A stretch of 64,000 bases of DNA from Arenibacterium halophilum (lineage in GTDB: Bacteria; Pseudomonadota; Alphaproteobacteria; Rhodobacterales; Rhodobacteraceae): contig NZ_VCPC01000004.1 in assembly GCF_005938225.1 (NCBI RefSeq), forward strand, positions 248,001 through 312,000, in the 5' to 3' direction. The position numbers and the translations under genes were made by a program. The notes under the pieces are model-generated. The model did not search any database. It had not been told where the DNA came from and worked only from the letters and a program-made list of their open reading frames with translations. Shown here one piece after another: positions 17,709 through 28,109 of the stretch (positions within the stretch are counted from its first letter, which is position 1; each line of letters starts with the position of its first letter).

Positions 17709-20189
17709 TTACAGCGTCCGGGTCACCTCTTCGCGCTGGAAAATCTCGATCACATCGCCGTTGCGGATATCGTCGTAGTTTTCAAAGGCCATACCGCATT
17801 CCTGGCCCGACTGAACCTCGGACACTTCGTCCTTGAAGCGTTTGAGCGTTTTCAGCGTGCCCTCGTGGATCACCACGTTGTCGCGCAGCAGGCGCACACC
17901 GGCAGAACGGCGCGCCGTGCCTTCGGTGACCAGACAGCCGGCAACCTTGCCCACGCCCGTCACCTTGAAGACTTCGCGAATTTCGGCGTAACCGATAAAG
18001 TGCTCGCGAATTTCGGCCGACAGCAGACCGCTGGCCGCATTCTTCACGTCATCCACAAGGTCGTAGATGACCGAATAGTACCGGATTTCCACGCCCTTCT
18101 GGTTTGCCGTGTTCCGCGCGCTGGCGTTGGCACGGACGTTAAAGCCCATGATCGGCGCATTGCTTGCCTCGGCCAGGCCCACGTCGGTTTCGGTGATGGC
18201 ACCGACGCCCGAATGCAGCACGCGCACGCGCACCTCTTCGTTGCCGATCTTTTCCATCGCCTGCACGATCGCCTCCGCCGAACCTTGCACGTCGGCCTTG
18301 ATGAGGATCGGCAGCTCCGACATGTTTTCGTCGGCCTTGGCATTCGCCATAAGCTGTTCCAGCGTCGTGGCGGCACCGGCAGCTGCGCGTTTGTCCTTGG
18401 CCGCTTTTTCGCGATATTCCGCGATTTCGCGCGCCTGCGCCTCGGTCGAGACCACGTTCAGAACGTCGCCCGCTTCGGGTGTGCCGTTCAGACCCAGCAC
18501 CTCGACAGGCACCGAAGGTCCGGCTTCCTTGACGCGTTCGCCCTTGTCGTTCTCCATCGCGCGAACCTTGCCCCACTGTTCGCCGACGACAAAGATGTCG
18601 CCCTGCTTCAGCGTGCCGGTCTGCACCAGAACGGTGGCAACGGGGCCGCGGCCCACGTCCAGCTTGGCCTCGATCACGGCGCCCTGGGCGGCGCGGTCGG
18701 GGTTGGCTTTCAGTTCAAGGATTTCCGCCTGAAGCGCGATGGCTTCCAGCAGGTTGTCCAGGCCCTGGCCGGTGTGGGCCGACACCTCGACATCCTGCAC
18801 GTCGCCCGACATCTGTTCCACGACCACTTCGTGTTGAAGCAGGTCGGTACGCACCTTGGTCGGGTTCGCCTCGTGCTTGTCGATCTTGTTGATCGCCACG
18901 ATCATCGGCACCTTTGCCGCCTTGGCGTGGTTGATCGCCTCGATCGTCTGCGGCATCACCGCATCGTCTGCAGCGACCACCAGAACCACGATGTCCGTCA
19001 CCTGAGCGCCACGCGAGCGCATCGAGGTAAAGGCCGCGTGGCCCGGCGTATCAAGGAAGGTCAGCATCTGCCCGCCTTCGGTTTTCACCTGATAGGCACC
19101 GATGTGCTGGGTGATCCCGCCCGCTTCGCCAGCGACAACCTTGGCATTCCGGATTGCATCCAGAAGCGAGGTTTTGCCGTGGTCGACGTGGCCCATGATC
19201 GTGATGACCGGCGGACGCGGCGACAGATCGTCGGCCTTGTCCTCGACCTGTGTGATCACGTCTTCCACATCCGAGTCGGAGACGCGAACAACGTTGTGGC
19301 CGAATTCCTCGACGATCAGTTCAGCGGTATCCGCGTCGATCGTCTGGTTCTGGGTCACCATCATGCCGTTCTGCATCAGCGCCTTAACGACAGCGCCCAC
19401 GCGTTCGGCCATACGGTTGGCCAGCTCGCTGACCACGATGGCTTCGGGCACCTGCACGTCGCGCACGACCTTTTCACGCTCGACATTGCCGCCCATCGCC
19501 TTCTGGCGTGCGCGTTCCTGCTTGCGCTTCATCGCCGCAACCGAACGTTGCCGCCCACCTTCACCACCGCTAAGCGCCTGATTCAGTGTCAGTTTGCCCG
19601 AACGCCGGTTGTCGTCGCGGCCCTTGCCACGCGTCGTGCGCTGTTCGCGGTCTTTCTCGGTGTCGACCTTGCGGGGCGAGCTGGGCGCAGCCTTGGCTGC
19701 ACCGCCACCACGGTTAGCCTCTTCCGGCGCGGGTGCCGGTTCGGCCGCACGGCGCGCCGCTTCTTCGGCTTCGCGCTTCTGGCGCTCTTCCTCTTCGGCC
19801 TTGGCCTTCAGCGCCTCTTCACGCTCGCGCTCTTCGCGTTCCTTGGCCTCGGCCTCGGCGCGGCGGCGGTCGCGTTCTTCCTCGCGGGCCTTTTCCTCGG
19901 CTTCGCGCTGCGCGGCTTCGTCGGCTTCGCGGGCCTTGGCGGCCTGCAACGCCTTCAGACGACGCTCCATCTCGGCATCGGAAATGCCACCCGGACGCCG
20001 CGACGGATCGCCAGCCGACACACCGGCGGATGCAGATTTGACAGCACCGGGCTTGGGCACGACAACGCGCTTGCGTTTGGTTTCCACTACGACATTCTTC
20101 GTCCGTCCGTGGCTGAAACTCTGTTTCACATTCCCCGGGCGGGACCCGCCCCGCAGGCCCAAAGTCTTTTTGCCGTCAGTATCGCTCAT
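17709..20189 (-). CDS. infB: Translation initiation factor IF-2
   Basis: GTPase that places initiator tRNA on the 30S subunit and promotes subunit joining. The 826-residue protein has a long, highly charged Ala/Glu/Arg N-terminal region (about residues 70-200), then the G domain near residue 340 with [25 protein letters not shown] and NKIDK, and C-terminal beta-barrel and fMet-tRNA-binding domains. It overlaps the ylxR stop by 4 bp (ATGA). Last gene of rimP-nusA-ylxR-infB; the terminator at 17650-17681 follows. Confidence 0.98.
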   Translation of the reverse strand: MSDTDGKKTLGLRGGSRPGNVKQSFSHGRTKNVVVETKRKRVVVPKPGAVKSASAGVSAGDPSRRPGGISDAEMERRLKALQAAKAREADEAAQREAEEKAREEERDRRRAEAEAKEREEREREEALKAKAEEEERQKREAEEAARRAAEPAPAPEEANRGGGAAKAAPSSPRKVDTEKDREQRTTRGKGRDDNRRSGKLTLNQALSGGEGGRQRSVAAMKRKQERARQKAMGGNVEREKVVRDVQVPEAIVVSELANRMAERVGAVVKALMQNGMMVTQNQTIDADTAELIVEEFGHNVVRVSDSDVEDVITQVEDKADDLSPRPPVITIMGHVDHGKTSLLDAIRNAKVVAGEAGGITQHIGAYQVKTEGGQMLTFLDTPGHAAFTSMRSRGAQVTDIVVLVVAADDAVMPQTIEAINHAKAAKVPMIVAINKIDKHEANPTKVRTDLLQHEVVVEQMSGDVQDVEVSAHTGQGLDNLLEAIALQAEILELKANPDRAAQGAVIEAKLDVGRGPVATVLVQTGTLKQGDIFVVGEQWGKVRAMENDKGERVKEAGPSVPVEVLGLNGTPEAGDVLNVVSTEAQAREIAEYREKAAKDKRAAAGAATTLEQLMANAKADENMSELPILIKADVQGSAEAIVQAMEKIGNEEVRVRVLHSGVGAITETDVGLAEASNAPIMGFNVRANASARNTANQKGVEIRYYSVIYDLVDDVKNAASGLLSAEIREHFIGYAEIREVFKVTGVGKVAGCLVTEGTARRSAGVRLLRDNVVIHEGTLKTLKRFKDEVSEVQSGQECGMAFENYDDIRNGDVIEIFQREEVTRTL

Positions 20190-20818
20190 AAAGCTCTTTT
20201 TCCTTCCGAACAGCCGTTGCCGTCCTCAGTTTCGCGTACACCGCGCAATCTTTGCGCTTCCTCTACAACACGTCGGCCGAGTCCACCAGAGGCGAGCGCG
20301 GCATGTATCACAGTTTCACGGCCAAAAGCCATGCCCAGTTCATCCGACGTGAGCCAGCCGATGTATTTGCCGAAGTGCGGCGTGCTCAGTTTCGACTTTC
20401 CACGCCCGGATCCATCGACCGCCTGAATCAGCACATGCGCTTCTTCACGGTCCAGCCAGGCCTTTACCTTTTCGTAACCGGCAACCGCGTCGCCGGATTT
20501 GCGCCCCATGCTGATCAAATCGACCACACGACGCGCCAGTTGTCGTTCGACTTCGTCGACCAGCCCATCGGGCACGGCAACCTGCATTTTCAATCCGCGC
20601 GCGAAGGCCTTCTTCGCGACGGCCTTTTCCAGCGCGGCGCGATCCGCCGCAACATAAACGCCGCGTCCCGGCAGCTTGTTCGCCACATCGGGAACAAGCT
20701 GTGCTTCCGGGCCCGCCACGAAACGGATCAGCCCATTCTTGGGCTGAACCTCGCCGGTGACGACGCACTTGCGATCGGGATCGCCCGATCTGTCTTTTGG
20801 TGCGCCACCGCGTCCCAT
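20186..20818 (-). CDS. ylxR: YlxR-family RNA-binding protein with C-terminal L7Ae-like domain
   Basis: The 210-residue protein has an N-terminal DUF448/YlxR domain with [19 protein letters not shown] and [17 protein letters not shown]. The second half (about residues 100-190: [32 protein letters not shown]) resembles the ribosomal L7Ae fold. YlxR proteins bind nucleic acid, and some modulate RNase P; the exact role here is inferred. Gammaproteobacteria lack the gene at this place, while alphaproteobacteria and Firmicutes carry it between nusA and infB, as here. It starts 23 bp after nusA and overlaps infB by 4 bp. Confidence 0.88.
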   Translation of the reverse strand: MGRGGAPKDRSGDPDRKCVVTGEVQPKNGLIRFVAGPEAQLVPDVANKLPGRGVYVAADRAALEKAVAKKAFARGLKMQVAVPDGLVDEVERQLARRVVDLISMGRKSGDAVAGYEKVKAWLDREEAHVLIQAVDGSGRGKSKLSTPHFGKYIGWLTSDELGMAFGRETVIHAALASGGLGRRVVEEAQRLRGVRETEDGNGCSEGKRAL

Positions 20819-20841
20819 TTCAGCCTCCTCGGAGCCTGAAA

Positions 20842-22470
20842 TCAGGCTCCGGCCTCCTCGGTTTCGGCATCAGCGCCGTCAACATCACCTTCGGTGTCTT
20901 CGTCTTCCAGCTCGGCGGGATCAACCCAGCCCAGCGCAATCCGCGCCGTCATGACCAGCGATTGTGCCTCTTCCAGGGACACATCGAAGGGTTCCAGAAT
21001 ACCGTCATCCTTGACGCGTTCGCCATCGACCGTAGTCCAGCCACCAGCCAGTTCCCAGTCGGCGCAGGTTGCGAAATCTTCCAGCGTCTTGACGCCGTCC
21101 TTGCCCAGCGCCTCAAGCATCTGGGGTGTCAGGCCTTCGAATTCAACCAGGCTGTCTTCCACACCCAGTTCGCGGGCCGCTTCCAGCGCCGCCTTGTTCT
21201 GCGCATCCAGGTAATCGCGGGCGCGCGCCTGAAGCTCGCTTGCGGTGTCTTCGTCGACTCCGTCGATCACCAGAAGTTCGTCCACCTCGACATAGGCGAC
21301 TTCTTCCAGGTTGGTGAACCCTTCAGATACCAGAAGTTGTGCAAAGAATTCGTCAAGATCCAGCGTATCCATGAACAGCTTGGTGCGCTGCTCGAATTCC
21401 GCCTGACGCCGGGCCGATTCTTCTTCTTCGGTCATGATGTCGATGTCGAGCCCGGTCAACTGCGAGGCAAGGCGCACGTTCTGACCACGGCGGCCGATGG
21501 CGAGGCTCAGCTGTTCCTCGGGAACGACAACCTCGATCCGCTCGGCCTCTTCGTCCAGAACCACCTTGGTCACTTCGGCCGGTTGCAGCGCGTTCACAAG
21601 GAACGTCGGCTGGTCCTCGTTCCACGGGATGATGTCGATCTTTTCGCCCTGAAGCTCGTTCACCACGGCCTGCACGCGGCTGCCGCGCATACCCACGCAG
21701 GCACCAACCGGGTCGATCGAGCCATCATAGGAAATCACGGCGATCTTCGCGCGCGAACCCGGGTCGCGGGCCACGGCCTTGATTTCGATGATGCCGTCGT
21801 AGATTTCCGGCACTTCCATCTTGAACAGCTCGGCCATGAATTCCGGCGCGGTGCGCGACAGGAAAATCTGCGGCCCGCGCGGTTCGCGGCGCACGTCCTT
21901 GATATAGCAGCGGATACGGTCGTTCGGGCGATAGCTTTCGCGGCCGATCTTTTCGTTGCGCCGCAGGATCGCTTCGCCCGCGCCCACATCGACGATGACG
22001 TTGCCGTATTCCTCGCGCTTGACCTGACCGTTGATGATCGTGCCGGCGCGGTCCTTGAATTCTTCGTACTGGCGATCACGCTCGGCTTCGCGGACCTTCT
22101 GCAGGATCACCTGCTTGGCCGATTGCGCCGCGATGCGGCCCATTTCAACCGGCGGAACCTCTTCGACATAGGTATCGCCCACCACCGGGTCGGCCATGTA
22201 CTGCTTGGCCTGCTCGACCGTGAATTCGGCCTGGTAATTCTCAAGCTCTTCGTCTTCGACGACGGTGCGAACGCGGGTAAAGGTGGCGCGGCCGGTCTTG
22301 CGGTCGATGCTCACGCGGATGTCCATCTCGGCGCCGTAGCGGCTCTTGGCAGCACGGGCGAGCGACTCTTCCATCGCCTCGATCACCAGCGACGGGTCGA
22401 TCATCTTTTCGCGCGCGACCGCTTCGGCGGTTTGCAACAGCTCCAGCTGGTTCGCAGAGGTGATTGCCAT
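20842..22470 (-). CDS. nusA: Transcription termination/antitermination factor NusA
   Basis: Binds RNA polymerase to control pausing, intrinsic termination and rRNA antitermination. The 542-residue protein has the N-terminal polymerase-binding domain, S1 (about 135-200), and two KH domains ([34 protein letters not shown]). Two C-terminal acidic repeats follow, one around [18 protein letters not shown] and one around [16 protein letters not shown]. The start codon directly follows the rimP stop (TAAATG), so translation is probably coupled. The extreme C-terminus is acidic and Asp/Glu-rich. Confidence 0.97.
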   Translation of the reverse strand: MAITSANQLELLQTAEAVAREKMIDPSLVIEAMEESLARAAKSRYGAEMDIRVSIDRKTGRATFTRVRTVVEDEELENYQAEFTVEQAKQYMADPVVGDTYVEEVPPVEMGRIAAQSAKQVILQKVREAERDRQYEEFKDRAGTIINGQVKREEYGNVIVDVGAGEAILRRNEKIGRESYRPNDRIRCYIKDVRREPRGPQIFLSRTAPEFMAELFKMEVPEIYDGIIEIKAVARDPGSRAKIAVISYDGSIDPVGACVGMRGSRVQAVVNELQGEKIDIIPWNEDQPTFLVNALQPAEVTKVVLDEEAERIEVVVPEEQLSLAIGRRGQNVRLASQLTGLDIDIMTEEEESARRQAEFEQRTKLFMDTLDLDEFFAQLLVSEGFTNLEEVAYVEVDELLVIDGVDEDTASELQARARDYLDAQNKAALEAARELGVEDSLVEFEGLTPQMLEALGKDGVKTLEDFATCADWELAGGWTTVDGERVKDDGILEPFDVSLEEAQSLVMTARIALGWVDPAELEDEDTEGDVDGADAETEEAGA

Positions 22471-23049
22471 TTACCTGTTCTCCTCGGTTGACCCTTCGGT
22501 CTCAATCTCGTCGAAATTGTCTTCGTTCAGCGCGCCTGCCGATTTCCGCTGGCGCAGCATTTCCTTGATCAGATCGTCGGTCAGCACCAGCTTGGCGTCG
22601 CTCAGCCAGTCGAACTGCAACCCGATGGTGCCTTCCTCGACGTTGATCAGCACTTCGTCGCCTTCGATGCCCGCCAGCATCCCCTTGAACCGGCGGCGCC
22701 CGTCGATCAGCTCGGTCGTTTCCAGCTTGGCCTCATAACCTTCAAAGGCTTCGAAATCCTTCAGCCGGGTCAGGGGGCGGTCGATTCCGGGGCTCGACAC
22801 TTCCAGCGTATATTCGTCAAGGATCGGATCCTCGACATCCAGCACTGCGCCCACGGCATTGGAAATCTCGGCGCAATCATCCACCTCGATCCCGCCATTC
22901 GGACGGTCGGCCATGATTTGCAGCGTCGTCGATTTGCCCGACATCAGACGCACGCGCACCAGTTCAAACCCCAGATCCTCGATGGCGGGGGTGATGATCT
23001 CGGCCAGGCGGCGGTCGATCGCTGCTTTTGCAATCAGGTCGTTGCTCAT
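22471..23049 (-). CDS. rimP: Ribosome maturation factor RimP
   Basis: Needed for maturation of the 30S subunit. The 192-residue protein has the RimP N-terminal domain ([51 protein letters not shown]) and the C-terminal SH3-like part ([16 protein letters not shown]). I use ATG 23049; the ATG 12 bp upstream (23061) is possible and would begin inside the terminator-like U run of the leader. First gene of the operon with nusA, ylxR and infB. Confidence 0.93.
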   Translation of the reverse strand: MSNDLIAKAAIDRRLAEIITPAIEDLGFELVRVRLMSGKSTTLQIMADRPNGGIEVDDCAEISNAVGAVLDVEDPILDEYTLEVSSPGIDRPLTRLKDFEAFEGYEAKLETTELIDGRRRFKGMLAGIEGDEVLINVEEGTIGLQFDWLSDAKLVLTDDLIKEMLRQRKSAGALNEDNFDEIETEGSTEENR

Positions 23050-23061
23050 AGGTCCAAACAC

Positions 23062-23132
23062 AAAAAAACGGGCGCGCGGCCCGTCACACGTCTCCGGTGG
23101 AGCGCCCGACCAAGGCCAAGCGCGCCGCTGTT
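23062..23132 (-). ncRNA. Putative rimP-operon leader with terminator hairpin (attenuator)
   Basis: On the minus strand a 6-bp stem (23079-23084 with 23068-23073, 5-nt loop) is followed at once by a run of seven U, ending 12 nt before the rimP ATG. Because the terminator lies between the likely promoter (23139-23167) and the gene, it can only act on the operon's own leader. An upstream CGGGCGC (23102-23108) can pair 7 bp with the terminator's 3' arm (23069-23075), giving an alternative fold. I recall an Rfam family called rimP leader but could not compare with it. The 5' end is an estimate. Confidence 0.6.
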
Positions 23133-23138
23133 AAGGGG

Positions 23139-23167
23139 CGTATACGCTCAACCGCCCGAGTCTGCAA
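23139..23167 (-). promoter_or_regulatory. Probable sigma-70 promoter of the rimP operon
   Basis: On the minus strand TTGCAG (23162-23167) and TATACG (23139-23144) are 17 nt apart. A transcript starting about 7 nt downstream would carry a leader of roughly 80 nt containing the terminator hairpin. Confidence 0.5.
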
Positions 23168-23188
23168 GCCCCGATTGAAAAGGGGCGG

Positions 23189-24001
23189 CTAGACCAGCCA
23201 CCAGCGTTCGGCCAACCGCCCATCGTCCAGCGGGGTGCCTTGCCCAATCACCGACGGCAGCCCCACGCTGGGACGCGCTGCCAGCAGCATATGATCACGC
23301 GAGGGATGATAACGCAGGTCACCGTCTACAGGCAGTTCCGAGGCTTCGGGCAGTTCGGCCACATCGACATAATCGTCACGCAAAGCGGCGGCGCGCGCCC
23401 GCGGATCCGACATGGCGATGGCGTCGATGGTTTCCGCCCAACCGGCGGTGTCGCCCTTGTAGTGGTCGGCCACACGCGTTGCGCGGAAATGGCGGCCATC
23501 TTCAAAGCGCGCAATGCGGTACAGCCCGGTTCCGTTCAGCGGCGATTCATCGGCATCGCGCACGATCATGTCGGCCCGGGTCAGGCGGAACGGAAATTGC
23601 GGATCGCCCTGATCCAGCGCTATCGTCAGGCGGATGGCGGTTTCGGCCTGTGCCGCGATACCATGCCGCCGAAGCATCCGCGCGGCATCTGTGGCGGAAA
23701 ATGCTGCACCGTTGTGGAAGGTCACGCCCTCGCGAAGGATCAAAACCCAGTGCTGGGCCGTGGCATCGCTTGTCCAGTCCGTCGCCAACTCTCCACGCAG
23801 GGTGCCATCGGGGGCCAGTTCGATCAGCGTGTCAAAGGCCGCGCCACGCGCAATCATCCCCAGCGAATCACCCTCGCGCGCCAGCGCCAGCCGCAACCGG
23901 CCGCCCCGACGCGGGCGCGATTGCGCAGACAGGCCCGACGCCGCCAGAAGCGCGGCGGCCGCACCCGAGGTAAACAGCGCGCGGCGGTCGATCCGGGTCA
24001 T
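23189..24001 (-). CDS. Short Tat-type extracellular solute-binding protein (SBP family 5-like)
   Basis: The 270-residue protein begins with DRRALF and a hydrophobic stretch (LFTSGAAAALLAASGLSA), a twin-arginine-like signal. The mature part resembles the dipeptide/oligopeptide-binding family (LAREGDSLGMIARGAAFDTLIELAPDG, GVTFHNGAAFSATDAARMLRR, NGTGLYRIARFEDG) but is about half the usual 500 residues, so one lobe is largely missing. No permease or ATPase genes are adjacent. Its start overlaps the pip stop by 4 bp. It may have lost transport and bind a small ligand; that is inference. Confidence 0.72.
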   Translation of the reverse strand: MTRIDRRALFTSGAAAALLAASGLSAQSRPRRGGRLRLALAREGDSLGMIARGAAFDTLIELAPDGTLRGELATDWTSDATAQHWVLILREGVTFHNGAAFSATDAARMLRRHGIAAQAETAIRLTIALDQGDPQFPFRLTRADMIVRDADESPLNGTGLYRIARFEDGRHFRATRVADHYKGDTAGWAETIDAIAMSDPRARAAALRDDYVDVAELPEASELPVDGDLRYHPSRDHMLLAARPSVGLPSVIGQGTPLDDGRLAERWWLV

Positions 24002-24984
24002 GCCGCACCCACCTTGCTGTGCGCGATGTCGTCCATGATTCGCACCAGTTCGGCGCTGATCCCGGGTTCAGACAGCGCGTGCCCGGCGTTGCGCACCAGC
24101 CGGTAATCCGACCCCGGCCACGCCTTGGCCAGCGACCAGGCCGACACCGGCGGGCAAATCATGTCATAACGGCCCTGCACGATGACGCCGGGGATATGCG
24201 CAATCCGGTCCATGTTCGCGAGGATTTGACCGTCGAACTCAAGAAACCCGGCGTTCTGGAAATAGTGGTTTTCCAGCCGCGCAAAGCTGCGCGCGTAATC
24301 GCCGGGCGCGTCGCCAATGGTGCCGTTGGAATGCACCGAGGCCAGCGCGTTTTCCCAACCCGCCCACAGTCGGGCCAGCTTGGTTTCCTCGGCCAGGTTG
24401 CCGGAAAACAGCCGCCGGTGGTAGGCGCCGATCAGATCGTGACGTTCGTCTTCGGGGATGGGGGCCACGAAGCGCGCCCAGGATTCGGGCCAGAACCGCC
24501 CTGCCCCTCCGCCATAGAACCAATCAAGTTCCGCCTGCGTCATCAGGAAAACACCGCGCAGGATCAGGTGGCGCGCCCGCTCGGGATGGGTCTGCGCATA
24601 GATCAGCGCCAGCGTCGCGCCCCAGCTACCGCCGAACACCAGCCAGCTGTCGATTCCCAGGGTCGTGCGGATCAGCTCGATATCGGCAACAAGATGCCAT
24701 GTCGTGTTGTCCTGGACCGAGGCATGGGGCCGCGAGCGTCCGCATCCGCGCTGATCGAACAGCACGACACGATAAACCTCGGGATCGAAATAGCGCCGCA
24801 TCGCTGGGCTGCAACCACCGCCTGGTCCGCCGTGCAGCACCACCACCGGAATACCATTGGGGTTGCCGCATTGCTCGACATACAGGGTATGGCCATCACC
24901 CACGTCCAGCAGGCGCTGATCGAAGGGGTCGATCGGCGGGTGAAGATATTGCACTGCGCGCTTTTGGTCCGGGTACTTGTCCAT
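23998..24984 (-). CDS. pip: Proline iminopeptidase
   Basis: Alpha/beta-hydrolase that removes N-terminal proline from peptides. The 328-residue protein has the oxyanion motif [10 protein letters not shown] (51-60), the nucleophile elbow GGSWGATLA with Ser120, and a C-terminal GHALSEPG carrying the catalytic His. Length and motifs match family S33. It is divergent from ubiG with 49 bp between the chosen starts, and coupled downstream to the short solute-binding protein, which could supply peptides, though this is only suggested by context. Confidence 0.92.
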   Translation of the reverse strand: MDKYPDQKRAVQYLHPPIDPFDQRLLDVGDGHTLYVEQCGNPNGIPVVVLHGGPGGGCSPAMRRYFDPEVYRVVLFDQRGCGRSRPHASVQDNTTWHLVADIELIRTTLGIDSWLVFGGSWGATLALIYAQTHPERARHLILRGVFLMTQAELDWFYGGGAGRFWPESWARFVAPIPEDERHDLIGAYHRRLFSGNLAEETKLARLWAGWENALASVHSNGTIGDAPGDYARSFARLENHYFQNAGFLEFDGQILANMDRIAHIPGVIVQGRYDMICPPVSAWSLAKAWPGSDYRLVRNAGHALSEPGISAELVRIMDDIAHSKVGAA

Positions 24985-25033
24985 TACGTACCTATATACT
25001 GCCTTGTGCAGAAAACGTCATTCACAGATTGGA

Positions 25034-25777
25034 ATGCAAGTGTCGCAGTCTACAGTTGACCTCGCGGAGGTGTCGAAATTCGAGGCGATGGCCGCCGAAT
25101 GGTGGGATCCGAACGGGAAATTCAAGCCGCTGCACATGCTGAACCCCTGTCGGCTGGATTACATCACCCGCCAGATCGCAGGCGAATTCGGGCGCGACCT
25201 GACCGGGGCCAAGCCGTTTGACGGGCTGAGGCTGCTGGACATCGGCTGTGGCGGCGGGCTGCTGTCGGAGCCGATGGCGCGGCTGGGCGCCGACGTGGTG
25301 GGTGCCGATGCTGCTGCCGGGAACATTCCGGTGGCACAGGTCCACGCAGAACAATCCGGGCTGAACATCGACTATCGCAACACCACCGCCGAATCGCTGG
25401 CCGAGGCGGGCGAACAGTTCGACGTGGTGCTGAACATGGAGGTGGTCGAACACGTCGCCGACCCGCTCGCCTATCTGACGGCCTGCCACGACCTGCTGCG
25501 CCCCGGCGGGCTGCACATCTGTTCCACGATCAACCGCAACCCGAAATCCTTTGCCGTCGCCATCGTCGGGGCCGAGGTGGTGATGCGCTGGCTGCCGCGC
25601 GGCACCCATGACTGGCGCAAGTTCATCACCCCGGACGAGCTGTTCGACCTGTTGAGCCGCGCCGGGCTGACCCCGGTGGACCGCAAGGGATTCGTGTTCA
25701 ACCCGATCACGTGGAGCTGGAGCCTGTCGGATCGCGACCTGTCGGTGAACTACGTCACCGCCAGCCTGCGGCCCTAA
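25034..25777 (+). CDS. ubiG: Ubiquinone biosynthesis O-methyltransferase UbiG
   Basis: Carries out the two O-methylations of the quinone ring using S-adenosylmethionine. The 247-residue protein shows [19 protein letters not shown] at the N-terminus, the SAM loop [20 protein letters not shown], and the UbiG segment [16 protein letters not shown] followed by [10 protein letters not shown] start at ATG 25034 (MQVSQSTVD) because UbiG homologues begin about 10 residues before FEAMA; the in-frame ATG 19 residues upstream has no family support. The ribosome site is weak. The gene converges on marR with a 4-bp stop overlap. Confidence 0.95.
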   Translation: MQVSQSTVDLAEVSKFEAMAAEWWDPNGKFKPLHMLNPCRLDYITRQIAGEFGRDLTGAKPFDGLRLLDIGCGGGLLSEPMARLGADVVGADAAAGNIPVAQVHAEQSGLNIDYRNTTAESLAEAGEQFDVVLNMEVVEHVADPLAYLTACHDLLRPGGLHICSTINRNPKSFAVAIVGAEVVMRWLPRGTHDWRKFITPDELFDLLSRAGLTPVDRKGFVFNPITWSWSLSDRDLSVNYVTASLRP

Positions 25778-26217
25778 TCGCGAGGTTCCAGCTGCGCGCG
25801 CAATTCGCGCAGCACGGGCAGGACGGTACGTACCTTGTCGGCACCCATTTCGCCCACCACTGTGTTGATCAGCGGCGCGATGGAATCGACCGCCTGATCG
25901 CGCGCCTGCCGCCCGGCCGGGCTGATCGCCACCATCTTGCGGCGCGCATCATCCCAATCGGGGCGGATATGAACATACCCCGCCCACTCCAGCTTGTTCA
26001 GCGTGTTGGTCATCGCACCGCGCGTCACATGAAACGTCTGCGCCAGTTGTGCGGGCGTGCGTTCGCCGCCGACAAAGACCAGTTGGTTCAGCACCGAGAA
26101 ATGCGAAATCTCCATGCCCTTGGGCAGCACCTTGCTCAGCCGGTTGCGGATCAGCTGGTCGGCTGTCAGCACCTCGCTGAAAAGGGCAATCGCCAATGCA
26201 TTTTTTTCGTCAGTCAT
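25774..26217 (-). CDS. MarR-family transcriptional regulator
   Basis: The 147-residue protein has the winged-helix core of the family: [29 protein letters not shown] (helix-turn-helix) and [15 protein letters not shown] (wing). Such proteins are dimeric repressors often released by aromatic or oxidising ligands. It is the last gene of a same-strand run comF-grxC-nitrilase-marR, 27 bp after the nitrilase gene, so it is probably cotranscribed with redox-related genes. No operator is recognised. Confidence 0.85.
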   Translation of the reverse strand: MTDEKNALAIALFSEVLTADQLIRNRLSKVLPKGMEISHFSVLNQLVFVGGERTPAQLAQTFHVTRGAMTNTLNKLEWAGYVHIRPDWDDARRKMVAISPAGRQARDQAVDSIAPLINTVVGEMGADKVRTVLPVLRELRAQLEPRD

Positions 26218-26244
26218 CGGGCGTCCGGGCTTGGGCGGGGCGAA

Positions 26245-27075
26245 TCACGGCCCGTCGAAGGGGCGGCCGTGCGAAAGCGAAGGCACCTTGCGGCGGGCTT
26301 CGACCACAGTCTTAACATCTATGTCGACAAAGTGAATGCCCGGTTCGGTTCCGCCATCCACCAGCACCTCGCCCCAGGGCGACACGGCCAAGCTGTGGCC
26401 GTATGTGCTGCGCTGCTTGGAGCCCGAGGATGGATGCGTGCCGCATTGCGCGGGCGCCAGCACGTAACACCCGGTTTCAATGGCCCGCGCGCGCAGCAGG
26501 CTGTGCCAATGAGCGGCGCCGGTGACAGGCGAAAACGCCGCCGGAACGGTGATGACCTGCGCCCCGGCCTGTGCCAGCGCGCGATAGAGCGCAGGAAAGC
26601 GCACGTCGTAACAGACGCTCATCCCGATGGTGGCAAAGCCCGCATCCTGCACCACCGCCCGCGTGCCCGGCCGATAGCCATCGGATTCGCGATAGGTTTC
26701 TTCGGGCGTCACATCCACGTCGAACATGTGGATCTTGTCGTACCACGCGGCAACCGCGCCATCGGGGCCAATCAGGAACGACCGATTGGCAAAGCGCCCG
26801 TCCGCATCCCCGGTTTTCAGCCCGAGCGAGCCGATCAGCAGCCAGATGCCCAAATCGCGCGCCTGATCGCGCAGCGCGGGCAAGGTCTGATCCTCTTCCT
26901 CCAGCTTCAGCACCTCTTGCTGGTGCTTGCGGCTGGTCGACAGGCAATTCGTCACCTCGGGCGTCAGGACAAACCCGGCCCCCTGCGCGGCGGCCTGCGC
27001 CACGCGGTCCTGCACCATGGCAAGATTGGCGGCCGGGTCATCGCTGGAACACAGCTGGATCAGCGCGGCCTTCAT
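26245..27075 (-). CDS. Carbon-nitrogen hydrolase (Nit1/Nit2-type amidase)
   Basis: A 276-residue nitrilase-superfamily amidase with the catalytic triad visible as Glu40 (LTPEVTN), Lys114 (YDKIHMFD) and Cys155 (SVCYDVRFP). The IHMFDVDVTP and ESDGYRPG segments are typical of the Nit branch, where members hydrolyse deaminated glutathione or omega-amides of 2-oxo acids. The neighbour grxC overlaps by 4 bp and fits a glutathione-linked role. Substrate is inferred from family and context. Confidence 0.85.
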   Translation of the reverse strand: MKAALIQLCSSDDPAANLAMVQDRVAQAAAQGAGFVLTPEVTNCLSTSRKHQQEVLKLEEEDQTLPALRDQARDLGIWLLIGSLGLKTGDADGRFANRSFLIGPDGAVAAWYDKIHMFDVDVTPEETYRESDGYRPGTRAVVQDAGFATIGMSVCYDVRFPALYRALAQAGAQVITVPAAFSPVTGAAHWHSLLRARAIETGCYVLAPAQCGTHPSSGSKQRSTYGHSLAVSPWGEVLVDGGTEPGIHFVDIDVKTVVEARRKVPSLSHGRPFDGP

Positions 27076-27332
27076 TTGCCGGCCAGAAGCGGGTCGAGCT
27101 TGCCCGCTCGTTCCAGCGCGTACAGGTCGTCACAACCGCCGACATGCGTATCGCCGATGAAAATCTGCGGCACCGTGCGCCCTCCATTGGCGCGCTGGGT
27201 CATTTCGGCCCGGCGCTCCGGCTGGGCGGCCACGTCAACCTCGGCAAAGCTGACACCCTTCTGGGTCAGCAGCCGTTTGGCCGCATGGCAGAAACCGCAC
27301 AGCGGCGTGGTATAGATTTCGACGGGTTGCAT
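27072..27332 (-). CDS. grxC: Glutaredoxin 3
   Basis: A small dithiol oxidoreductase (86 residues) using glutathione. The active site is CGFC (Cys12-Cys15) instead of the more common CPYC; CGFC is also seen in other alphaproteobacterial GrxC. TVPQIFIGDTHVGGCDDL supplies the cis-Pro loop and GG glutathione-binding motif. It lies 30 bp after comF and overlaps the nitrilase gene by 4 bp. Confidence 0.92.
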   Translation of the reverse strand: MQPVEIYTTPLCGFCHAAKRLLTQKGVSFAEVDVAAQPERRAEMTQRANGGRTVPQIFIGDTHVGGCDDLYALERAGKLDPLLAGK

Positions 27333-27362
27333 GACGGGTTCCTTGCTTGACTTGCGCAGAAC

Positions 27363-28094
27363 CTAATCATCCTTGCCCACCCGCGCCAGTACCAGAACAT
27401 CAACCCGGTTTGCCCCAGCCGCAAGGCAGGCATCCGTACAGGCCGACAGTGTCGCGCCCGAAGTCATCACGTCATCGACCAGCACGACGCTTGCGCCCCG
27501 GGCCATCTCGGCACGGCGGGGGTGCACTCGGATCGCGCCGGTCAGGTTCTCGGCCCGCTGCGACGCGGTCAGCCCATCTTGCGAGGGCGTGCGCCGGATC
27601 CTTTGCAGCAGATCGGGGCAAGCCATCAGGCCCGTGCGCCGCGCCATGGCCTGCGCCAGCAGCGCGGATTGATTGTACCGCCGCCGCGCCAGCCGAAGCC
27701 AATGCAGCGGCACCGGTGCCAGCAGGCAGCCGGGTTGCAAAATGTCGGCCCCGGCTCGCGCCATCCAGTCGGCGGCGCTTTGCACAAGGTCGGCGCGGTC
27801 GCCGTGTTTCAGCCCCAGCACGATCCGCCGGGCGCGATCACGATACATCAGCGCCGCGCGCCCGTCGCGCCACGGCCGGGGGGTGGCGATGCAATCGTCA
27901 CATTCAATCCGATGGCCATCATCTGGCCCCTGCAACGGAATGCCGCAGGCCGCGCAGGTGGTTCCACCGATAAATGGGGTGTCGCGCCAGCAGGTGGCGC
28001 ACAGACCAAAATCGCTTTCGACCAGATCGCCACAGCCAAGGCAGCGCGGCGGGTACACAAGGCGAACCGCCGTTTGTATCATCTGCTGCATCAT
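27363..28094 (-). CDS. comF: ComF-family phosphoribosyltransferase-like protein
   Basis: The 243-residue protein has an N-terminal double zinc-finger-like region (CLGC, CATC, CAAC, CDDC) and a C-terminal type I phosphoribosyltransferase fold with VVLVDDVMTSGATL. ComF proteins take part in DNA uptake in competent bacteria; many alphaproteobacteria have one without known competence. It is divergent from the methyltransferase gene at 28110 with only 15 bp between starts, so each promoter must lie inside the other gene. Three ATG codons (28094, 28091, 28082) could serve as start. Confidence 0.88.
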   Translation of the reverse strand: MMQQMIQTAVRLVYPPRCLGCGDLVESDFGLCATCWRDTPFIGGTTCAACGIPLQGPDDGHRIECDDCIATPRPWRDGRAALMYRDRARRIVLGLKHGDRADLVQSAADWMARAGADILQPGCLLAPVPLHWLRLARRRYNQSALLAQAMARRTGLMACPDLLQRIRRTPSQDGLTASQRAENLTGAIRVHPRRAEMARGASVVLVDDVMTSGATLSACTDACLAAGANRVDVLVLARVGKDD

Positions 28095-28109
28095 TCTAAG
28101 GGTCTACCC

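Noticed and set aside
19700-20000. A tandem repeat in infB
   Set aside because: It is the Ala/Glu/Arg-rich linker usual in alphaproteobacterial IF-2, with no fixed repeat unit.
17691-20426. A 911-residue plus-strand frame opposite infB
   Set aside because: It mirrors infB codon by codon through high GC at third positions, has no ribosome site or recognisable domain, and runs His- and Arg-rich in the usual shadow-frame manner.
20797-22491. A 564-residue plus-strand frame opposite nusA
   Set aside because: Spans nusA and its flanks in reverse and shows no family motif.
23062-23188. A tRNA gene ahead of rimP, as in E. coli
   Set aside because: No cloverleaf or T-loop sequence can be found; the short hairpins do not form one.
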